NCBI GenBank assembly: GCA_944380605.1
Contig: CALWIA010000015.1
Coordinates: forward strand, 124,001-188,000
Direction of reading: 5' to 3'
From: an uncultured Lachnospiraceae bacterium
Lineage (GTDB): Bacteria > Bacillota > Clostridia > Lachnospirales > Lachnospiraceae
Length of the DNA: 64,000 bases
The notes under the pieces were generated by a model that worked only from the letters and a program-made list of their open reading frames with translations, did not search any database and was not told where the DNA came from. Numbering within the stretch: position 1 is the stretch's first letter; the number at the start of each line of letters is the position of its first letter. Of this stretch, positions 47,898 to 56,296 are shown piece after piece. Both the position numbers and the translations under genes were made by a program.

Positions 47898-47972
47898 CTG
47901 TTTGTCTCCTCATTTACAGTATATTCAGTATATCATAAATGAAAACGGGACGAAAGACCCGGTGAAAGATTT

Positions 47973-48006
47973 TGCGGGAACACAGTCCAAAGACCGCGTT
48001 CCCGCA
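47973..48006. repeat. Hairpin after phoR
   Basis: TGCGGGAAC (47973-47981) and GTTCCCGCA (47998-48006) form a perfect 9-bp stem 7 bp past the phoR stop. On the minus strand AAAATC rather than a T-run follows, so it may be a 3' stabilising structure or a factor-dependent end. Confidence 0.5.
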
Positions 48007-48012
48007 GAAGAT

Positions 48013-49725
48013 TTACTTATGGATTTCTTTTGTTTCCGTTCCGGAGAATTCCGGGAACCGGATCCGCACCCGGGTTCCCTGGCCGGGATGGCTTTCCATC
48101 TCCACCCGTGCATTGTGATAAATGGCGCCGTGCTTGACTATGGAAAGGCCCAGGCCGGTGCCGCCGATCTGCCGGGAATGGCTTTTGTCCACCCGGTAGA
48201 ACCGCTCAAAGACCCGCTCCTGATCCGCTTCCGGAATGCCGATGCCATCGTCTTCCACGGAAAGCACCGGAGCGCCCTGTTCCTTGTACACCCGCACCGT
48301 CACATGGCCGCCGGGTTTGTTGTACTTGATGCCGTTGTCGCAGAGGTTGTAGATCATCTCATCCAGAATCTGGGGCATTCCGCTGACCTGCGCCGCCCCT
48401 CCTTCCAGCTTCAGGGTTACGTTCTGGGCTTTGGCCTGCATCTGCAGCCGCGCCAGCACATTTTGCGCCGCGGCGTACAGATCCACGGAAGTCTTTTCCA
48501 GGTCCGTGCTGGCCTCGTCCAGCCGGGACAGCTTGATGATGTCGCCGATGAGTACGATCATCCGCTGGGCCTCGGTATAGATATTTTCCGAGAACCGCTT
48601 CATATCTTCCTGCTTCACCAGGCCGTTTTTCATAATCTCCGCGTAGCCGGATATGGACGTCAGCGGCGTTTTCAGTTCATGGGACACATTGGCGGTAAAT
48701 TCCCGGCGCAGTTCTTCCCGTTCTTCTTTTTCCGTCACATCCAGAATCACGATAATGGCGCCGGTCACTTCGTCTTTTTCCATCACCGGATTGGCGATGA
48801 TCTGGTACATGCGTCCGCCGATTTCCATGTTCTGCTCGCAGTGGCGGCCGGACAGGGCCTCGTCTACCGTGGTCCGGAAAACGTGGCTGCGGTTGAAGCT
48901 GAGAATGTTGACGCCGGCTTCCCTGGGCTGTTTTTCATCCACTCCCAGAATCCGCATGGCGCTGGTGTTGTAGGAGGCCACCTCGCCCCGTTTTCCCACC
49001 ACAATAAAGCCTTCGCTCATGTTTTCCGTAATGGCGGTAAACTCCCGCTGCTTGCTTTTCAGCGTCTCCATCTGCTGTTTGATGGTGCTTCTCTGGCGGT
49101 CAAACCGGACCAGCAGCGGCGCCAGCTCGTCATAAATCTTCACTTCCGCCGGGTGGTCCAGGTCCAGTTCGTTGATGGGAGCTACAATCCGCTTGGTCTG
49201 GCGGTCCGCCAGAATCATGCACAGAATCACCAGCAGCGCCGCCACCGCCGCCAGCGCCGGCACCATCCGCAGCACGTTGGCCAGCACGCTGTCCGTGGTG
49301 TTGGCCACCCGGATCACCGTACCGTCTTCCAGCTGCAGCGCATAGTAAAAGGTCCGCTCCGACAGGGTGCTGGAGGTCCGCACCGAAGAACCGGCTCCGC
49401 TTTCCATAGCCTCCTGGATCTCCGGCCGGCTGCCGTGGTTTTCCATGGTATCCGCCGCCGCGTAGTTGTCATACAGCACCGTGCCATCTTCCGCCACCAG
49501 CGTTACCCGGCTGCGGGTGGTGTCGGCAATGCTGCCGGACAGGTTTTCCAGATAGGCAGGGCCGGACAGCTCGATGCCGGCTTCCAGGTACCTGGCCTCG
49601 GTCACAATCTCCCGGCGCATCTCGTCTGCCATGTTCCGGTAGTATACCAGCGTGGCCATGACGGCGGAAAGGATCACGGCAAGCAGCGCCATCAGGCACA
49701 TATTCCAGTAGATTTTTCGTTTCAT
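48013..49725 (-). CDS. phoR: Phosphate-regulon sensor histidine kinase
   Basis: A 570-residue membrane kinase. Two helices (about 8-29 and 155-173) flank an outer domain of about 125 residues. A PAS-like domain (about 230-335) leads to the HisKA box with phosphorylated His349 in ANVSHELKTPLTS, then the ATPase domain with N box NLCDNGIKYN, DDGIGIP and GGTGLGLSIVKH. It overlaps phoP by 4 bp and is the last gene of the pst operon. It is expected to sense phosphate supply through PhoU and PstSCAB. Confidence 0.93.
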   Translation of the reverse strand: MKRKIYWNMCLMALLAVILSAVMATLVYYRNMADEMRREIVTEARYLEAGIELSGPAYLENLSGSIADTTRSRVTLVAEDGTVLYDNYAAADTMENHGSRPEIQEAMESGAGSSVRTSSTLSERTFYYALQLEDGTVIRVANTTDSVLANVLRMVPALAAVAALLVILCMILADRQTKRIVAPINELDLDHPAEVKIYDELAPLLVRFDRQRSTIKQQMETLKSKQREFTAITENMSEGFIVVGKRGEVASYNTSAMRILGVDEKQPREAGVNILSFNRSHVFRTTVDEALSGRHCEQNMEIGGRMYQIIANPVMEKDEVTGAIIVILDVTEKEEREELRREFTANVSHELKTPLTSISGYAEIMKNGLVKQEDMKRFSENIYTEAQRMIVLIGDIIKLSRLDEASTDLEKTSVDLYAAAQNVLARLQMQAKAQNVTLKLEGGAAQVSGMPQILDEMIYNLCDNGIKYNKPGGHVTVRVYKEQGAPVLSVEDDGIGIPEADQERVFERFYRVDKSHSRQIGGTGLGLSIVKHGAIYHNARVEMESHPGQGTRVRIRFPEFSGTETKEIHK

Positions 49726-50396
49726 CCGATTTCCTCCATTTTATAGCCGACGCCGCGGATGGTCTCGATGTACTTGCCGCCCAGCCCCAGTTTCTGGCGC
49801 AGGGTGCGGATATGTACATCCACCGTCCGGGTTTCCCCGTCAAAATCGTAGCCCCAGATCTTGGACAGCAGCCGGTCTCTGGAAAGCACGATTCCCTCGT
49901 TTTCCATAAGGCAGCAAAGCAGTTCGAATTCCTTGAAGGTCAGCGTTACCGGCCTGCCGTCCACCGTCACCTCGTGTTTGCCGATGTCCACGTGAATGGT
50001 GCCCAGCTGGTACGTATTCTGTTTTTTCTCCGGCATGGTCCGCCGCAGAATCGCCCGGACCCGGGACACCAGTTCCATCATGCCGAAGGGTTTGGGCAGG
50101 TAGTCGTCGGCGCCGCTGTCCAGCCCGATCACCTTGTCGTATTCGGTGCCTTTGGCCGTCAGCATCATCACCGGCAGCTTTTCCGTAGCGGCGGCCGTCC
50201 GCAGCTTTTTTAAAATGGTCAGCCCGTCTTCATCGGGAAGCATAATGTCCAGAAGCACCATAGACGGCAGATCGGTTTTCATCGCCTCCCAGAAGTCCGC
50301 GGCGCAGGAAAATCCCCGGGCTTCCATGCCCGTGCTCTGCAGCGTATAGACCACCAGTTCCCGGATACTGTTGTCATCTTCTACCAGATAAATCAT
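49722..50396 (-). CDS. phoP: Phosphate-regulon response regulator
   Basis: A 224-residue OmpR-type regulator. The receiver has the acidic pair LVEDDNS, phospho-acceptor Asp50 in VLLDIMLPDEDG and MMLTAKGT; the C-terminal winged helix carries LTFKEFELLCCLMENEG and TVDVHIRTLRQKLG. It would bind TTTACA/TTAACA-like Pho boxes such as those upstream of pstS. Six base pairs separate it from phoU. Confidence 0.94.
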   Translation of the reverse strand: MIYLVEDDNSIRELVVYTLQSTGMEARGFSCAADFWEAMKTDLPSMVLLDIMLPDEDGLTILKKLRTAAATEKLPVMMLTAKGTEYDKVIGLDSGADDYLPKPFGMMELVSRVRAILRRTMPEKKQNTYQLGTIHVDIGKHEVTVDGRPVTLTFKEFELLCCLMENEGIVLSRDRLLSKIWGYDFDGETRTVDVHIRTLRQKLGLGGKYIETIRGVGYKMEEIG

Positions 50397-50402
50397 CGTT
50401 TC

Positions 50403-51047
50403 CTATTCTCCTATATGTGAGCCTGTAATGGAATACTCCACCCATTCCGCGATATTGGTGGCGTGGTCGCCGATACGTTCAAAATACTTGGCCACCATCA
50501 GCAGGTCGATGCAGAATTCACCGTTGGCGCTGTCTTCGCTGATCAGGCCGATCAGCTCTTCCTTCACCTTGTCGAACAGGGCGTCCACCGTATCGTCTTC
50601 TTCAATTACCTTTTTGGCAATGCTTAAATCCTTTTTCACAAAAGAATCCACGCTTTCCGTCACCATGCGGATGGTGGCGTCCGCCATTTCCTTGATATGG
50701 ATGTTGCTCTGGACCACGGCGCCTTTCTTCATATATTTGGCCAGTTCCACAATGTCGGAACCCTGGTCGCCGATGCGCTCCATATCGGAGATCATCTTCA
50801 AGGCCGCGGACACCAGCCGCAGGTCCTTGGCCACCGGCTGCTGCTTCAGCAGCAGTTTGAAGCACAGATTCTCAATGTCCCGCTCCTTCTGGTCGATCTC
50901 GTGGTCCGCCTGCAGCACCTGCTGCGCGAAGCCATCCTCGCCCATCAGGGTCCGGGAGGCGCCGGAGATCACGTCTTCACACAGGGAGCCCATACGGATC
51001 AGTTCTACATTCAGCAGTTCCAGCTGCTCGTCAAATCGATTTCTCAT
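50403..51047 (-). CDS. phoU: Phosphate signalling regulator PhoU
   Basis: A 214-residue all-helical protein of two PhoU repeats, each with an E/DxxxD metal-binding pattern (ERIGDQGSDIVELAKYM and ERIGDHATNIAEWVEYS). PhoU links the Pst transporter to PhoR and restrains phosphate uptake. The ATG at 51047 starts the family N-terminus MRNRFDEQLELLNVELIRMG; the longer frame upstream lies inside pstB. Confidence 0.95.
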   Translation of the reverse strand: MRNRFDEQLELLNVELIRMGSLCEDVISGASRTLMGEDGFAQQVLQADHEIDQKERDIENLCFKLLLKQQPVAKDLRLVSAALKMISDMERIGDQGSDIVELAKYMKKGAVVQSNIHIKEMADATIRMVTESVDSFVKKDLSIAKKVIEEDDTVDALFDKVKEELIGLISEDSANGEFCIDLLMVAKYFERIGDHATNIAEWVEYSITGSHIGE

Positions 51048-51051
51048 ATCA

Positions 51052-51801
51052 TCAACCAAACCTTCCTGTAATATAGTCTTCCGTTTTCTTGTTCTTCGGC
51101 ATGGAGAACACCTGCTCCGTCTCTCCGTACTCGATGACCTCTCCCAGTAGGAAAAACGCCGTTTTGTCGGAAATACGGGCCGCCTGCTGCATGTTGTGGG
51201 TAACCATGACAATAGTATATTCTTTTTTCAGTTCCACCGCAAGGTCCTCGATTTTGGAGGTGGAAATGGGATCCAGCGCCGACGTGGGCTCATCCATCAG
51301 CAGCACCTCCGGCTGCACAGCCAGTGCCCGGGCGATGCACAGCCTCTGCTGCTGTCCGCCGGACAGGCCCAGCGCGCTCTTTTTCAGCCGGTCTTTCAGC
51401 TCGTCCCAGATAGCCGCGTCCCGCAGGGATTTTTCCACAATCTCATCCAGCTTCACCTTGGATCGGATGCCGTGGGTTCTGGGGCCGTAGGCGATGTTGT
51501 CGTATACGCTCATGGGGAAGGGATTGGGCTTCTGGAACACCATGCCCACCCGCTTGCGCAGCAGGTTGATGTCCATATCCCCATAGATGTCCTCGCCGTC
51601 CAGCAGGGCCGTTCCCGTAATCCGGCAGCCTTCCACCAGGTCGTTCATGCGGTTTAAGGACTTTAACAGCGTGGACTTTCCGCAGCCGGAAGGCCCGATA
51701 AACGCCGTGATCTCATTGGGTTTGATATTCAGATTGATACTTTTTAATGCCTTGAAATCCCCGTAGTACAGATCCAGGTTTTCAATGGTAAATTTATCCA
51801 T
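51052..51801 (-). CDS. pstB: Phosphate ABC transporter ATP-binding protein
   Basis: A 249-residue ABC ATPase with Walker [10 protein letters not shown], signature [16 protein letters not shown], Walker [14 protein letters not shown] and [29 protein letters not shown] and [13 protein letters not shown] are specific to PstB. It powers high-affinity phosphate import with PstC and PstA. Fifteen base pairs separate it from pstA. Confidence 0.97.
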   Translation of the reverse strand: MDKFTIENLDLYYGDFKALKSINLNIKPNEITAFIGPSGCGKSTLLKSLNRMNDLVEGCRITGTALLDGEDIYGDMDINLLRKRVGMVFQKPNPFPMSVYDNIAYGPRTHGIRSKVKLDEIVEKSLRDAAIWDELKDRLKKSALGLSGGQQQRLCIARALAVQPEVLLMDEPTSALDPISTSKIEDLAVELKKEYTIVMVTHNMQQAARISDKTAFFLLGEVIEYGETEQVFSMPKNKKTEDYITGRFG

Positions 51802-51816
51802 AAGGTCGATCTCCTT

Positions 51817-52686
51817 TTATTTTGACGTGCCCACCCGTTTCGCGATAAACGCGGACAGGGCGTTGATCAGCACCACGATCACCAGCAGCACCACCGCCGT
51901 GGCGTAAGACTGATTGGTATACAGTCCCTCGTTGGTCAGCACATACATGTGCACCGACAGGGTTCTGGCGGAGCCCATCAGGCTGTCGGGGATTCCGGCT
52001 ACGGTGCCGGAGGTGTACATTAACGCCGCCGTCTCTCCGACGATACGGCCCGCCCCCAGGATAACGCCGGCCAGAATGCCCGGCACCGCCGACGGCAGCA
52101 CCACGGTAAACACGGTGCGCAGCCGCCCCGCGCCCAGGCCGAAACTGCCTTCCCGGTAGGAATCCGGCACCGCCTTCAGTGCTTCTTCTGTAGTACGCAT
52201 AATGGTAGGCAGAATCATAATGGCCAGCGTCATGGCGCCGCCTAACAGCGAATAGCCCCAGCCCAGAGCCACCACAAACAGCAGGAAGCCGAACAGGCCG
52301 TAGACGATGGACGGAATGCCCGTCAGAGTCTCCGCCGTGATCCGCACGATTTCCACTACCTTGTTGCCTCTTTTTGCGTATTCCACCAGATAGATCGCCG
52401 CGAAAATTCCCAGCGGCACGGCGATCAGCAGCGATACGGCGGTCATGATAATGGTATTGATCAGCGCCGGCATCAGCGATACGTTTTCACTGTTGTACTC
52501 CCAGGCAAACAGATCGGGAGTCAGGTAGGGGATGCCGTTGACCAGAATGTACACAATCAGGAACACCAGGGCCGATACGGTAATCAGCGCCGACACCGTC
52601 ACCAGCGCCAGCAGCAGCAGAGAAAGAGGACTTCTTAAGTAAGATCTGGCCCGCTGCTTCAACGTCTGCTTATTGATTGCTTCCAC
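51817..52686 (-). CDS. pstA: Phosphate ABC transporter permease PstA
   Basis: A 289-residue inner-membrane permease with six helices and the EAA-type loop EEALKAVPDSYREGSFGLGAGRLR (about 175-198). It starts at GTG 52686, which overlaps the TAG stop of pstC by one base, so translation is coupled. FAAIYLVEYAKRG and LTGIPSIVYGLFGFLLF are typical PstA features. Confidence 0.95.
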   Translation of the reverse strand: MEAINKQTLKQRARSYLRSPLSLLLLALVTVSALITVSALVFLIVYILVNGIPYLTPDLFAWEYNSENVSLMPALINTIIMTAVSLLIAVPLGIFAAIYLVEYAKRGNKVVEIVRITAETLTGIPSIVYGLFGFLLFVVALGWGYSLLGGAMTLAIMILPTIMRTTEEALKAVPDSYREGSFGLGAGRLRTVFTVVLPSAVPGILAGVILGAGRIVGETAALMYTSGTVAGIPDSLMGSARTLSVHMYVLTNEGLYTNQSYATAVVLLVIVVLINALSAFIAKRVGTSK

Positions 52687-53534
52687 TATTCAGCCCTCCT
52701 CTTCAGCGCGGAAAACGACAGGTTGATAATCAGAATAAACACAAACAGCACCACCGCCGTGGCGATCAGCGCCTCCCGGTGCAGGTCTGTGGCATAGCCC
52801 ATTTCCAGTACGATGTTGGCAGTCATGGTGCGGACGCCTTCAAACAGTCCTTTGGGCATCCGCGGCTGGTTGCCGGCAATCATGATCACCGCCATGGTTT
52901 CGCCGATGGCACGGCCCACGCCCAGAATCACGCCGGCCAGAATGCCGGATTTGGCCGCCGGCAGCACGGCGAAAAACACGCTGCGCTCATGGCTGGCCCC
53001 CAGGGCCAGAGAACCTTCGTAATAGCTGTCCGGCACCGCGTTGATGGCCGACTCCGCCACGCCGATAATGGTGGGCAGAATCATCAGGCCCAGCAGCAGA
53101 GACGCCGTAGCGATGCTCTTTCCGCTGCCGCCGAACAAATCGCTCATCACCGGCACGATGACCACCAGACCGAAGAATCCGTATACCACCGACGGAATAC
53201 CTGCCAGCAGTTCAATGGCCGGCTTTACAATTTTATAAATCCCTCTGGGGCAGAACCGGGACATGAAAATCGCGGTGAGAATTCCAATGGGCACCCCCAC
53301 CACAATCGCTCCCGCCGTCACATAGATGCTGCCCAGAATCATGGGGAGAATTCCATAGAGATTGTTTCCCGGCCGCCAGGTAGTTCCGGTAAGGAATTCC
53401 AGCGGACCGATTTCAAAAATCGCCGGAATGCCGTTGGCGAACAGGAAGATGCAGATAATGGCTACCGCGAAAATCGACGCCAGCGCCGAGAGCAGAAAGA
53501 GCAGTTCCGCCGCCTTTTCTTTGACATGCTTCAT
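52686..53534 (-). CDS. pstC: Phosphate ABC transporter permease PstC
   Basis: A 282-residue permease with six helices. FEIGPLEFLTGTTWRPGNN and LLAGIPSVVYGFFGLVVIVP are family motifs, and the EAA loop is AESAINAVPDSYYEGSLALG. ATG 53534 gives MKHVKEKAAELLFLLS; the frame extends 21 codons upstream without a ribosome site. The gap to pstS is 111 bp. Confidence 0.95.
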   Translation of the reverse strand: MKHVKEKAAELLFLLSALASIFAVAIICIFLFANGIPAIFEIGPLEFLTGTTWRPGNNLYGILPMILGSIYVTAGAIVVGVPIGILTAIFMSRFCPRGIYKIVKPAIELLAGIPSVVYGFFGLVVIVPVMSDLFGGSGKSIATASLLLGLMILPTIIGVAESAINAVPDSYYEGSLALGASHERSVFFAVLPAAKSGILAGVILGVGRAIGETMAVIMIAGNQPRMPKGLFEGVRTMTANIVLEMGYATDLHREALIATAVVLFVFILIINLSFSALKRRAE

Positions 53535-53645
53535 AAATCGACTCTCCTCGTACAAAACCGAAAAGAGGCTGCTGTAAAATCCACGATCTTCCAGCAATTT
53601 TACAACAACCTCTCCGTGATTCCTATTTCGTTTTTTGTTTCTGTA

Positions 53646-54608
53646 TTACTGTACGTCCGCCCAGTCGGTCACTTCACCGGTGTAAATGGATTTTACAGCG
53701 GCAGAGCTCAGGTCGTCGATGGGGTTCTCGTTGTTTACCACAACCGCGATGCCGTCCATGGCGATGACGGTTCCGGTTGCGCCCTGCTCCAGTTCACTGT
53801 CCTTTAAGTCTCTGGAAGCCATGCCGATATCCACAACGCCTTCCAGAGCGGAAGTAACGCCGGTGGTGGAGTCGCTCTGCTGTACTTCGATGTTCACATC
53901 CGGGTTCAGCGCGTTGTAGGCCTCCGCCAGTTTCTCCATAACCGGAGTTACAGAGGAGGAACCGCCTACCGACAGGTCGCCGCTTACGCCGGCAGCCGCA
54001 TAGGCGCCCTGGCTTCCGATGCTGATGTAGCCCTCGTCGGTGATCACCTGCTGGCCCTCATCGCTCATGATGAAACTGATGAAATCCGCGGCCACATCGC
54101 TTAAGCTGTCGGTGGTAACGATTACGAAAGGTCTTGCAATGGCATAATCGCCGCTGGAAACGTTGTCAACGGTCGCTTCCACGCCGTCGATCTTTACCGC
54201 TTTTACGGTGTCATTGAGGGAGCCCAGGGAAACATATCCAATGGCTTCCGTGTTGCCGGAAACCGTAGTCATCATAACAGAAGTGCTGTTGGTGATTTCC
54301 GCGTCCAGCGTGGTCATATCCACCTTCTCGCCGGAAGCGTCTTCTTCTTCAATGCCGAACAGCTCAATGAAAGCGCCTCTCGTACCGGAACCATCCTCTC
54401 TGGATACTACGGTGATGGGGCCTTCCATAGCGGCCGCTGCTGCTTCGGTGGTCTCTTCCGCCTCTGCCGCGGTGGTGTCTGCCGCTTCCTCAGCGGTGGT
54501 CGCTGCCGCGGTAGTCGCCGCTGCCGTAGTCTCCTCCGCGCTGCTGCTGCATCCTGCCAGGCTTGCCGCCAGACCCAGTGCCAGAATCATTGCTGCTGAT
54601 TTTTTCAT
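53646..54608 (-). CDS. pstS: Phosphate-binding lipoprotein PstS, halves in permuted order
   Basis: A 320-residue lipoprotein with lipobox LAGC (Cys20) and a T/A/E-rich linker (22-60). Residues 61-205 begin GPITVVSREDGSGTRGAF and end near VITDEGYISIG; in usual PstS proteins this is the second half. Residues 208-320 begin DLSVGGSSSVTPVMEKLAEA and end IYTGEVTDWADVQ; this is usually the first half. Both phosphate-contacting loops are present, so the fold may be a circular permutation with new termini at the usual mid-protein junction. The first gene of pst-pho; AAAGGAG precedes ATG 54608. Confidence 0.92.
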   Translation of the reverse strand: MKKSAAMILALGLAASLAGCSSSAEETTAAATTAAATTAEEAADTTAAEAEETTEAAAAAMEGPITVVSREDGSGTRGAFIELFGIEEEDASGEKVDMTTLDAEITNSTSVMMTTVSGNTEAIGYVSLGSLNDTVKAVKIDGVEATVDNVSSGDYAIARPFVIVTTDSLSDVAADFISFIMSDEGQQVITDEGYISIGSQGAYAAAGVSGDLSVGGSSSVTPVMEKLAEAYNALNPDVNIEVQQSDSTTGVTSALEGVVDIGMASRDLKDSELEQGATGTVIAMDGIAVVVNNENPIDDLSSAAVKSIYTGEVTDWADVQ

Positions 54609-54631
54609 AATTGCTTACTCTCCTTTTTATG

Positions 54632-54654
54632 CGGTTTTGCTTTTTGTAAAACCG
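54632..54654. repeat. Hairpin in pstS leader
   Basis: CGGTTTT (54632-54638) and AAAACCG (54648-54654) form a perfect 7-bp stem with a 9-nt loop, ending about 10 bp upstream of the pstS ribosome site on the minus strand. Confidence 0.5.
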
Positions 54655-54687
54655 ATATTTTCCTTGTTTTCTTGCTTCATGCCCTTT

Positions 54688-54758
54688 TGTTAAGTTCGAT
54701 TGCATTGTAAAATCGCAATGTAAAATCCAAAAGAAGGGTTATGTTAAATCTATGTAAA
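54688..54758 (-). promoter_or_regulatory. pst promoter with PhoP-box-like hexamers
   Basis: Minus-strand hexamers TTTACA or TTAACA occur at 54753-54758, 54742-54747, 54719-54724, 54706-54711 and 54688-54693. The first two are 11 bp apart, the spacing of Bacillus Pho boxes; the others are spaced 23, 13 and 18 bp. A TACAAT -10 at 54704-54709 lacks a good -35, as expected for a PhoP-activated promoter. Confidence 0.55.
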
Positions 54759-54915
54759 ATATTGTGCCCGCTTTTTATGGAATTTAACACAGGCGCGGTT
54801 GCTGCGGAAGTGCGGACCGCAGCTGCCGGGGCAGATGCAGGAGACTATAAGGGAGAATATAGAAGATGCATCCATCATAGATATTGCCTTTGATGAGGAT
54901 AGACGGTTGGGAAAA
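54759..54915. other. Intergenic stretch, no firm gene
   Basis: Between the pst promoter region and the toxin-gene terminator nothing conserved was recognised. A plus-strand reading from ATG 54835 to TGA 54975 (46 residues, MQETIRENIEDASIIDIAFD at its start) is protein-like but has no clear ribosome site, and its 3' end runs through the terminator hairpin. A minus-strand frame in the same region ends CICPGSCGPHFRSNRACVKF and also begins inside the terminator. Either may be a gene remnant. Confidence 0.3.
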
Positions 54916-54953
54916 ACAAAAGGAACCGTGCAAAATAAATCTATTTTGCACGG
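54910..54953 (-). terminator. Terminator of toxin-antitoxin operon
   Basis: CCGTGCAAAATA (54926-54937) and TATTTTGCACGG (54942-54953) form a perfect 12-bp stem with a 4-nt loop. On the minus strand TTCCTTTTGTTTTTCCC follows. It lies 9 bp past the toxin stop. Confidence 0.8.
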
Positions 54954-54961
54954 CCCACACA

Positions 54962-55309
54962 CTATTTCCTTATGATTGCCTGAATAATTTCTGTAAGTTC
55001 TTCTGCGTCAAGCGTTTTTCCGCTTTTCGCGATTCTGACGCCTGTCAGATCCGATATATGTACCTTCTGTAAAGAATCCAGTTTCACAAATGTTCTTCTT
55101 GGAAACGGGGGGTCATATTTAAATATCTCCCGATTGGTTGGAAGCGTTAATTTCCACTCCTTTCCAACCACAGAAGATACTGTAAGAATTTCTATATATT
55201 CACCCTCTGTACCGACAATGAGATACGGTCTCTCATATGCGGGAATTTCCCCATCTGGAAAACGTAGTTTCCCCCAGAATGCCTGCCCTGCTGTAAATGA
55301 CTGCGGCAT
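54962..55309 (-). CDS. Putative PemK/MazF-like toxin
   Basis: A 115-residue protein with a short beta-rich pattern: AGQAFWGKLRFPDGE, ERPYLIVGTEGEYIEILTVS, then RRTFVKLDSLQKVHISDLTG and a C-terminal helix. The layout, a barrel start followed by RPYLIV and a late VKLDSLQ-V segment, resembles MazF/PemK-type RNase toxins, though the similarity is weak by eye. The start overlaps the stop of the Panacea gene by one base, as in toxin-antitoxin pairs. It could also be a non-toxic relative. Confidence 0.6.
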   Translation of the reverse strand: MPQSFTAGQAFWGKLRFPDGEIPAYERPYLIVGTEGEYIEILTVSSVVGKEWKLTLPTNREIFKYDPPFPRRTFVKLDSLQKVHISDLTGVRIAKSGKTLDAEELTEIIQAIIRK

Positions 55310-55962
55310 TAAAAAATCACCAGCTTTCCGTCATCACTGCAAATGCTGTACGCATCATCTTCGCATACCTGAGAAAACTTTTCCAGCTCGGCAATGATAT
55401 CATCTGTAATCGTCATATCATCATAGTAAAATCTGACGCCATTTATCACTTCATATTTCAGAGCAGTTTTCATGGTTTCTTTGTACGCCCTGACTGCTTT
55501 TCCTACAGCCTCAATATCTTCTGGAAAGGCATTAAAATCCACAACTGACTTTTTCTTGTCATGGTAGCCATTCTCCTCTGTACCATTTTGATATGCATCC
55601 CGCCACGAACGAAAACGATGATTCAGATCCGAAAGTTCTTTTGCGGACAAATGTCCGTAAACACCTATGACTGCTTTTAAAGTTTCATATTCTTCCTCAC
55701 TGAAATCCGGATCAAATTTTTCACTGTCTGCTTTGAGTCCAGAATAGTCATTTCTGTATCTGAGCCGGACCTTTTCAACTACCAGGCCATTTTCAAACGC
55801 AAGAACATCGTCCTTAAAAAGCGGCTGTCCATATTGGGCCAGATGAGCCATATCTGCCAGTACCAGAAGCTTCTGCAGTTTCATGTTTCCATCATACGTG
55901 TTTGGCGTGAAGTCAGCGCCGCTCTTTATGAAAAATTTTGCGAAATCATATACATCCCTCAT
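55309..55962 (-). CDS. Panacea-domain (DUF4065) protein, likely antitoxin
   Basis: A 217-residue protein. The N-terminal 150 residues match the Panacea/SocA/GepA pattern: VYDFAKFFIKSG, NMKLQKLLVLADMAHLAQYG, PLFKDDVLAFENGLVVEKVR and LSDLNHRFRSWRDAYQNG. Panacea proteins serve as antitoxins for many unrelated small toxins. ATG 55962 follows AAAGGAGGTGCC. The two-gene unit looks lower in GC than its neighbours and sits 104 bp from a tRNA-Gly gene, hinting at acquisition by transfer. Confidence 0.8.
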   Translation of the reverse strand: MRDVYDFAKFFIKSGADFTPNTYDGNMKLQKLLVLADMAHLAQYGQPLFKDDVLAFENGLVVEKVRLRYRNDYSGLKADSEKFDPDFSEEEYETLKAVIGVYGHLSAKELSDLNHRFRSWRDAYQNGTEENGYHDKKKSVVDFNAFPEDIEAVGKAVRAYKETMKTALKYEVINGVRFYYDDMTITDDIIAELEKFSQVCEDDAYSICSDDGKLVIF

Positions 55963-56011
55963 AGCCGGGCACCTCCTTTTTTGCCTCGCTTATTCATCCA
56001 GTGTATAGGTG

Positions 56012-56049
56012 ATTATAACGAAATACGGATTTCCGCTTTCGGAAACCCG
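56012..56049 (-). promoter_or_regulatory. Candidate promoter and inverted repeat before the Panacea gene
   Basis: TATAAT on the minus strand at 56012-56017 is a consensus -10. An interrupted inverted repeat (CGG-TTTCC at 56026-56034, GGAAA-CCG at 56041-56049) covers the -35 region. It could be an operator for the antitoxin or the 3' hairpin of the tRNA-Gly transcript. Confidence 0.45.
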
Positions 56050-56065
56050 TATACATTTTAGGAAG

Positions 56066-56138
56066 AGCGCGAGACGGGACTCGAACCCGCGACCCCGACC
56101 TTGGCAAGGTCGTACTCCACCAACTGAGCCACTCGCGC
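56066..56138 (-). tRNA. tRNA-Gly (GCC)
   Basis: A 73-nt cloverleaf: acceptor GCGCGAG/CTCGCGC, anticodon stem CGACC/GGTCG around TTGCCAA (anticodon GCC) and T-loop GGTTCGAGTCC. The 3' CCA is not encoded. Confidence 0.96.
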
Positions 56139-56177
56139 TTAATCATTCTTCTGTTTTCTCTTCAAATGACGAGATTT

Positions 56178-56206
56178 ATTCTAACACAGAACCGTGCGGA
56201 AAGCAA
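56178..56206 (-). promoter_or_regulatory. Promoter of tRNA-Gly (GCC)
   Basis: TTGCTT (56201-56206) and TAGAAT (56178-56183) on the minus strand are 17 bp apart, 40 bp upstream of the mature tRNA. Confidence 0.65.
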
Positions 56207-56257
56207 GTGTTTTTTCACAAAAAGCAGAACTTTTCCTGCCGCACTTCTAAACCTTGA

Positions 56258-56296
56258 TTTTATACGATAGAAAATGAAATTTCCTATCGTATAAAA
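56258..56296. repeat. AT-rich perfect hairpin
   Basis: TTTTATACGATAG (56258-56270) and CTATCGTATAAAA (56284-56296) form a perfect 13-bp stem with a 13-nt loop. It lies directly beyond the GC-rich terminator and may act as a second, bidirectional terminator. Confidence 0.75.

Noticed and set aside
47910..47945. Two TATACT hexamers upstream of exoA
   Set aside because: They look like -10 boxes but no acceptable -35 or extended -10 accompanies either, so no promoter was called.
47973..48006. Hairpin after phoR as an intrinsic terminator
   Set aside because: The base following on the minus strand is an A-run, not a T-run; listed as a repeat only.
54750..54962. A 70-codon minus-strand frame between pstS and the toxin gene
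   Set aside because: Its start lies inside the perfect terminator hairpin of the toxin operon and it covers the Pho-box region; the Cys-rich end might be a remnant but is not enough for a gene call.
56009..56257. An 82-codon plus-strand frame over tRNA-Gly (GCC)
   Set aside because: It reads through the tRNA in antisense and has no coding support.
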